Of a stretch of DNA of 16,201 nucleotides, positions 13,945-16,201 are shown one piece after another; position 1 is the stretch's first letter, and every line of letters begins with the position of its first letter. Under the pieces are notes generated by a model, which had not been told where the DNA came from, ran no database searches, and was given only the letters and a program-made list of their open reading frames with translations. Both the position numbers and the translations under genes were made by a program. Source of the stretch: Clostridia bacterium (GTDB taxonomy: Bacteria > Bacillota_A > Clostridia > Christensenellales > UBA1242); the NCBI GenBank assembly GCA_017403205.1, contig JAFQOM010000133.1, positions 1-16,201 on the forward strand, written 5' to 3'.

Positions 13945-14514
13945 TTATTTTGTTATCTTGTTTAAATATTCTTTATCCCAAATAGAATATTTACATCCGC
14001 AATAATTTTGCCTATATAAGTTATATTGCTTAGACAATTTTATACTGTTTAAATATCCGTCTTGTTTTTTAAAGTCAGAAATTAAATACTTTACATCATA
14101 TTCATTTTCACACTTCAAGCCTATGCTGTTTATAAGGTTTGCGTTTTTATGAGGGCTTACACTTAAAGTCGATGCAAACAAATCATAGCCATTGTTTTTT
14201 GCATATTCTGCTGTTTTTTTTATGCGTAAATATATGCACTTTTCACATCTTTTTCCACCCTCTTTACAATTTTCAAGCCCAATAAACTCACTAATAAAAA
14301 TACTACTATCTAAGTATTCTCCATCAATTACCTTTATATCTTGGTGCGATGCTTTTAAATATTCTTTTTGCGTATTAAGTCTTTTTTGATACTCTGCCTC
14401 TGGATAAATATTTGGGTTGTAATAAAAAATTGTTATATTATAATCTTTTTTTAATCTCTCTATAACGCTTGTGCTACATGGCCCGCAGCAACTATGTAAC
14501 AATAATTTTTTCAT
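13945..14514 (-). CDS. queH: Epoxyqueuosine reductase QueH
   Basis: QueH reduces epoxyqueuosine to queuosine at position 34 of GUN-anticodon tRNAs (Asp, Asn, His, Tyr) and is the non-homologous substitute for QueG. This 189-aa protein shows the family pattern: HSCCGPC at the N-terminus (C9, C10, C13), GGKRCEKC (C90, C93), SVSPHKN (118-124) and the C-terminal LYRQNYCGCKYS (C172, C174). The cysteines bind a [4Fe-4S] cluster and a second metal site. The start ATG 14514 has no well-spaced SD; TATAAT ends 6 nt upstream, suggesting a leaderless transcript. No other queuosine gene is adjacent, but the VUT transporter at 5077-5889 is a likely partner. Confidence 0.93.
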   Translation of the reverse strand: MKKLLLHSCCGPCSTSVIERLKKDYNITIFYYNPNIYPEAEYQKRLNTQKEYLKASHQDIKVIDGEYLDSSIFISEFIGLENCKEGGKRCEKCIYLRIKKTAEYAKNNGYDLFASTLSVSPHKNANLINSIGLKCENEYDVKYLISDFKKQDGYLNSIKLSKQYNLYRQNYCGCKYSIWDKEYLNKITK

Positions 14515-14520
14515 AGCCTT

Positions 14521-14549
14521 ATTATATATTATTTTTATTTGTTTTTAAA
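14521..14549 (-). promoter_or_regulatory. Candidate promoter of queH, very close to the start codon
   Basis: On the minus strand TTTAAA (14549-14544), 17-nt spacer, TATAAT (14526-14521), then 6 nt to the ATG at 14514. RNA would begin at or beside the start codon. Confidence 0.5.
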
Positions 14550-14618
14550 GCGTTGTTTTTGATAAAAATTTTAATAAATTTTTATTAGTTTTTTGTTTGT
14601 TTTAATGTTGATAATTTG

Positions 14619-14647
14619 TTGATTAAAATTTGTATTTTTAGTAAAAT
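14619..14647 (+). promoter_or_regulatory. Promoter of the MFS-type transporter
   Basis: TTGATT (14619-14624), 17-nt spacer, TAAAAT (14642-14647), 34 nt before ATG 14682. The gene is divergent from queH. Confidence 0.6.
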
Positions 14648-14681
14648 TTTTATAGTAGTAAATTTAAAATGAGGGTTTTCC

Positions 14682-15902
14682 ATGCAATTAAAATTGTTGA
14701 ATTTTCATAAAATACTTTCACAATTTGCATCCAATATTGTTGGGGCTTTTATTGCATTAATTATTTATCAAAGCACAGATAGTTTTTCGTATGCTTTTTT
14801 GTTTATGTTTATTGCAATGGCATTAAGAATTTTTATAACAAAAATATTTTATAAACAAATGGCAAAAAGACCTCAGTTGTTTTTGTTAATAAGACTTATA
14901 CCTTTTTTGTTATATTCTGTTTGTGTTTTACTTTTTGACACCCCATATAGAGTGCTGGGCATTGTGTTAGCATCCATTTTTTATGGTTTTACTGTTGCTT
15001 TTAAAGATATTCCTTTAGAGTTTGTTTTTAGTTACAGCTCTTTAAATAAAGGAACTTCTAGTTTAGGTTTATCTAGATTTATTAGTTATTGCGGTGTAAT
15101 TTTGGCAATTATACTGGGTGGTTTATTTTTAGACAATTTGCCAAAATGGATTGCAATTTTTGTTGCTTGTGTTACATATTTAATTTCTGTAATACCCTTG
15201 TTTATATATTATTTAAAAAATAGAAAAACAAAAGGTTTTAACAAAGAAGCTATATCTAATGCAGTAGAAAGCTTTAAACAAATTAAAATAAAAAAACACC
15301 AACAAACAGTTATTTCTAAAAAACTTTTAACTAAATATTTTATAATATATCTGTTGTTTTGTGTTTATGATGCTTTAATATCACTTTTTAATCTTTATTT
15401 ATTTAAGGTTAGTGCAGAAAGTTACGGCTTAACCTCATATATTCAAGCGTCATTCTATGGTATGTTTGCTTTAGGATGTTTTGTATCAGGTAAATTGGAT
15501 GAAAAACTTGATTTAACCAAAATTGTTTGCTTCTGCTGTGTTTTTTCCGGTATTTTAGTGTGCCTTGTTCCACTTGTAACACATTTGTTTTGGTTGGAAA
15601 TTATATTATTTGCATTAATTGGTTTTTGCTATTCATTTGTTAGTATATTTTGCTATTCTCGTATGATGACAAGATGTAAAATAATGGGCGTAAGTAACCG
15701 TGCTCTTTTAAATCGAGCTCAGGCCTCTAGGTGGGCACAAATGATAATTTATGGTGTAGCAATGCTTTCTCCTGTTATGTTTATTCCTGCCTTTATTTTA
15801 ACAGGTTTAATGTTTGCAAGTTGTAGCATAGCAATACCAATAAACGAAGAAAAAACCCGCGAAATACTTGTGGATTATTTAGAAAATAACAAGTTATATT
15901 AA
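14682..15902 (+). CDS. MFS-type membrane transporter, substrate unknown
   Basis: A 406-aa integral membrane protein with about eleven or twelve hydrophobic helices in two halves. They are separated by a basic cytoplasmic loop around residues 175-220 (KNRKTKGF ... KIKKHQQ). The first half keeps a charged loop between helices 2 and 3 and an SLGLSRFISYCG helix. The second half begins with the KYFIIYLLFCVYDALISLF helix. This layout fits the major facilitator superfamily, in the broad drug/sugar-efflux-like group with no assigned substrate. SD GAGGG lies 6 nt before ATG 14682. It is a single-gene unit with its own promoter and terminator, and the context gives no substrate hint. Confidence 0.75.
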   Translation: MQLKLLNFHKILSQFASNIVGAFIALIIYQSTDSFSYAFLFMFIAMALRIFITKIFYKQMAKRPQLFLLIRLIPFLLYSVCVLLFDTPYRVLGIVLASIFYGFTVAFKDIPLEFVFSYSSLNKGTSSLGLSRFISYCGVILAIILGGLFLDNLPKWIAIFVACVTYLISVIPLFIYYLKNRKTKGFNKEAISNAVESFKQIKIKKHQQTVISKKLLTKYFIIYLLFCVYDALISLFNLYLFKVSAESYGLTSYIQASFYGMFALGCFVSGKLDEKLDLTKIVCFCCVFSGILVCLVPLVTHLFWLEIILFALIGFCYSFVSIFCYSRMMTRCKIMGVSNRALLNRAQASRWAQMIIYGVAMLSPVMFIPAFILTGLMFASCSIAIPINEEKTREILVDYLENNKLY

Positions 15903-15913
15903 TTATTGTTTTA

Positions 15914-15951
15914 AATAAAAAAAAGACTAAGCAAATTGCTTAGTCTTTTTT
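15914..15951. terminator. Bidirectional terminator between MFS gene and small membrane protein
   Basis: AAAAAGACTAAGC (15920-15932) pairs with GCTTAGTCTTTTT (15938-15950) around AAATT. It can end both convergent transcripts. Confidence 0.9.
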
Positions 15952-15955
15952 AAAA

Positions 15956-16177
15956 TTAAACGTTAAGAAGTCTGAAAATGTGTTTGCTAATAATCATAAG
16001 AACAAGGTCAATAATCCAAACGATTGTGAAGCCAAATACAAGCCTAATAATGCCTGCAACAATTTTACCTTCCATAATTCTTGTGATTGCACCACAAAGC
16101 CATGCTGTTACTGGAATAATTGCAAGAATTAAACTAACAAGATATCCCAAACCAAAATAATCAGATTTTTTTGCCAT
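15956..16177 (-). CDS. 73-aa two-helix membrane protein
   Basis: A short protein with a KKSDYFGLGYL start, a first hydrophobic helix (about 11-32) and a GAITRIMEGKIVAG loop. A second hydrophobic helix (about 40-66) and a basic end follow. The Gly and charged loop motif suggests a small conserved family of unknown function; I do not recognise a named one. ATG 16177 is supported by GGGGA about 9 nt upstream. A TATAAC at 16197-16192 may be its -10, with the -35 outside the window. Confidence 0.7.
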   Translation of the reverse strand: MAKKSDYFGLGYLVSLILAIIPVTAWLCGAITRIMEGKIVAGIIRLVFGFTIVWIIDLVLMIISKHIFRLLNV

Positions 16178-16201
16178 ATAAATTTTCCCCTGTTATATAA
16201 A

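Noticed and set aside
14550..14618. preQ1 riboswitch near queH
   Set aside because: The gap is AT-rich with no C-rich pseudoknot element, and queH seems to start at or near its own ATG.
1..16201. CRISPR array, insertion sequence, integrase or prophage genes
   Set aside because: No spaced direct repeats, transposase motifs or phage structural genes seen on either strand.

Overview
The window is AT-rich, with short gaps, strong Shine-Dalgarno (SD) sites before most genes, many A-stem/T-tail intrinsic terminators and standard-code reading (Trp is TGG). This suggests a low-GC, Firmicutes-like genome, possibly an uncultured gut Clostridia or Bacilli lineage. I cannot place it more closely. I see no IS element, integrase, phage structural gene or CRISPR array, so this reads as ordinary chromosome carrying one unusual gene pair.

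Left part (1-5031). A truncated NUDIX hydrolase (-) is divergent from a compact + operon: rsmD (16S rRNA methyltransferase), a 96-aa two-helix membrane protein, and an archaeal/rickettsial-style valyl-tRNA synthetase. The operon ends in a clear terminator. Next come a 96-aa half-ferritin and a 45-aa acidic-tailed small protein. The small protein's stop overlaps the stop of a second, convergent NUDIX hydrolase. A tRNA-Val(GAC) (-) with its own promoter and terminator closes this part.

Middle part (5032-9323). A VUT-family membrane protein (likely queuosine-precursor transporter) lies downstream of pyruvate kinase, both on -. The transporter's promoter is built into the pyruvate kinase terminator hairpin. 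A TetR-type regulator is divergent from pyk. It is followed by tRNA-Gln(CTG) and a TtcA-like tRNA thiolase (-); the two converge on one bidirectional terminator.

Right part (9408-16201). A CtpE-like P-type ATPase is followed by a separate two-gene operon. That operon encodes a NADAR-like protein and a 465-aa protein with a phosphoribosyltransferase PRPP loop, and it has its own promoter and terminator. It is the best candidate here for an undescribed system. Then come queH (queuosine pathway, -), an MFS-type transporter (+) and a 73-aa two-helix membrane protein (-).

Shared themes are translation and tRNA modification (rsmD, valS, ttcA-like, queH, VUT transporter, two tRNAs) and nucleotide chemistry (two NUDIX proteins, the NADAR/PRTase pair). 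Several genes lacking an SD have a -10-like hexamer only 6-9 nt before the start codon, which suggests leaderless mRNAs.
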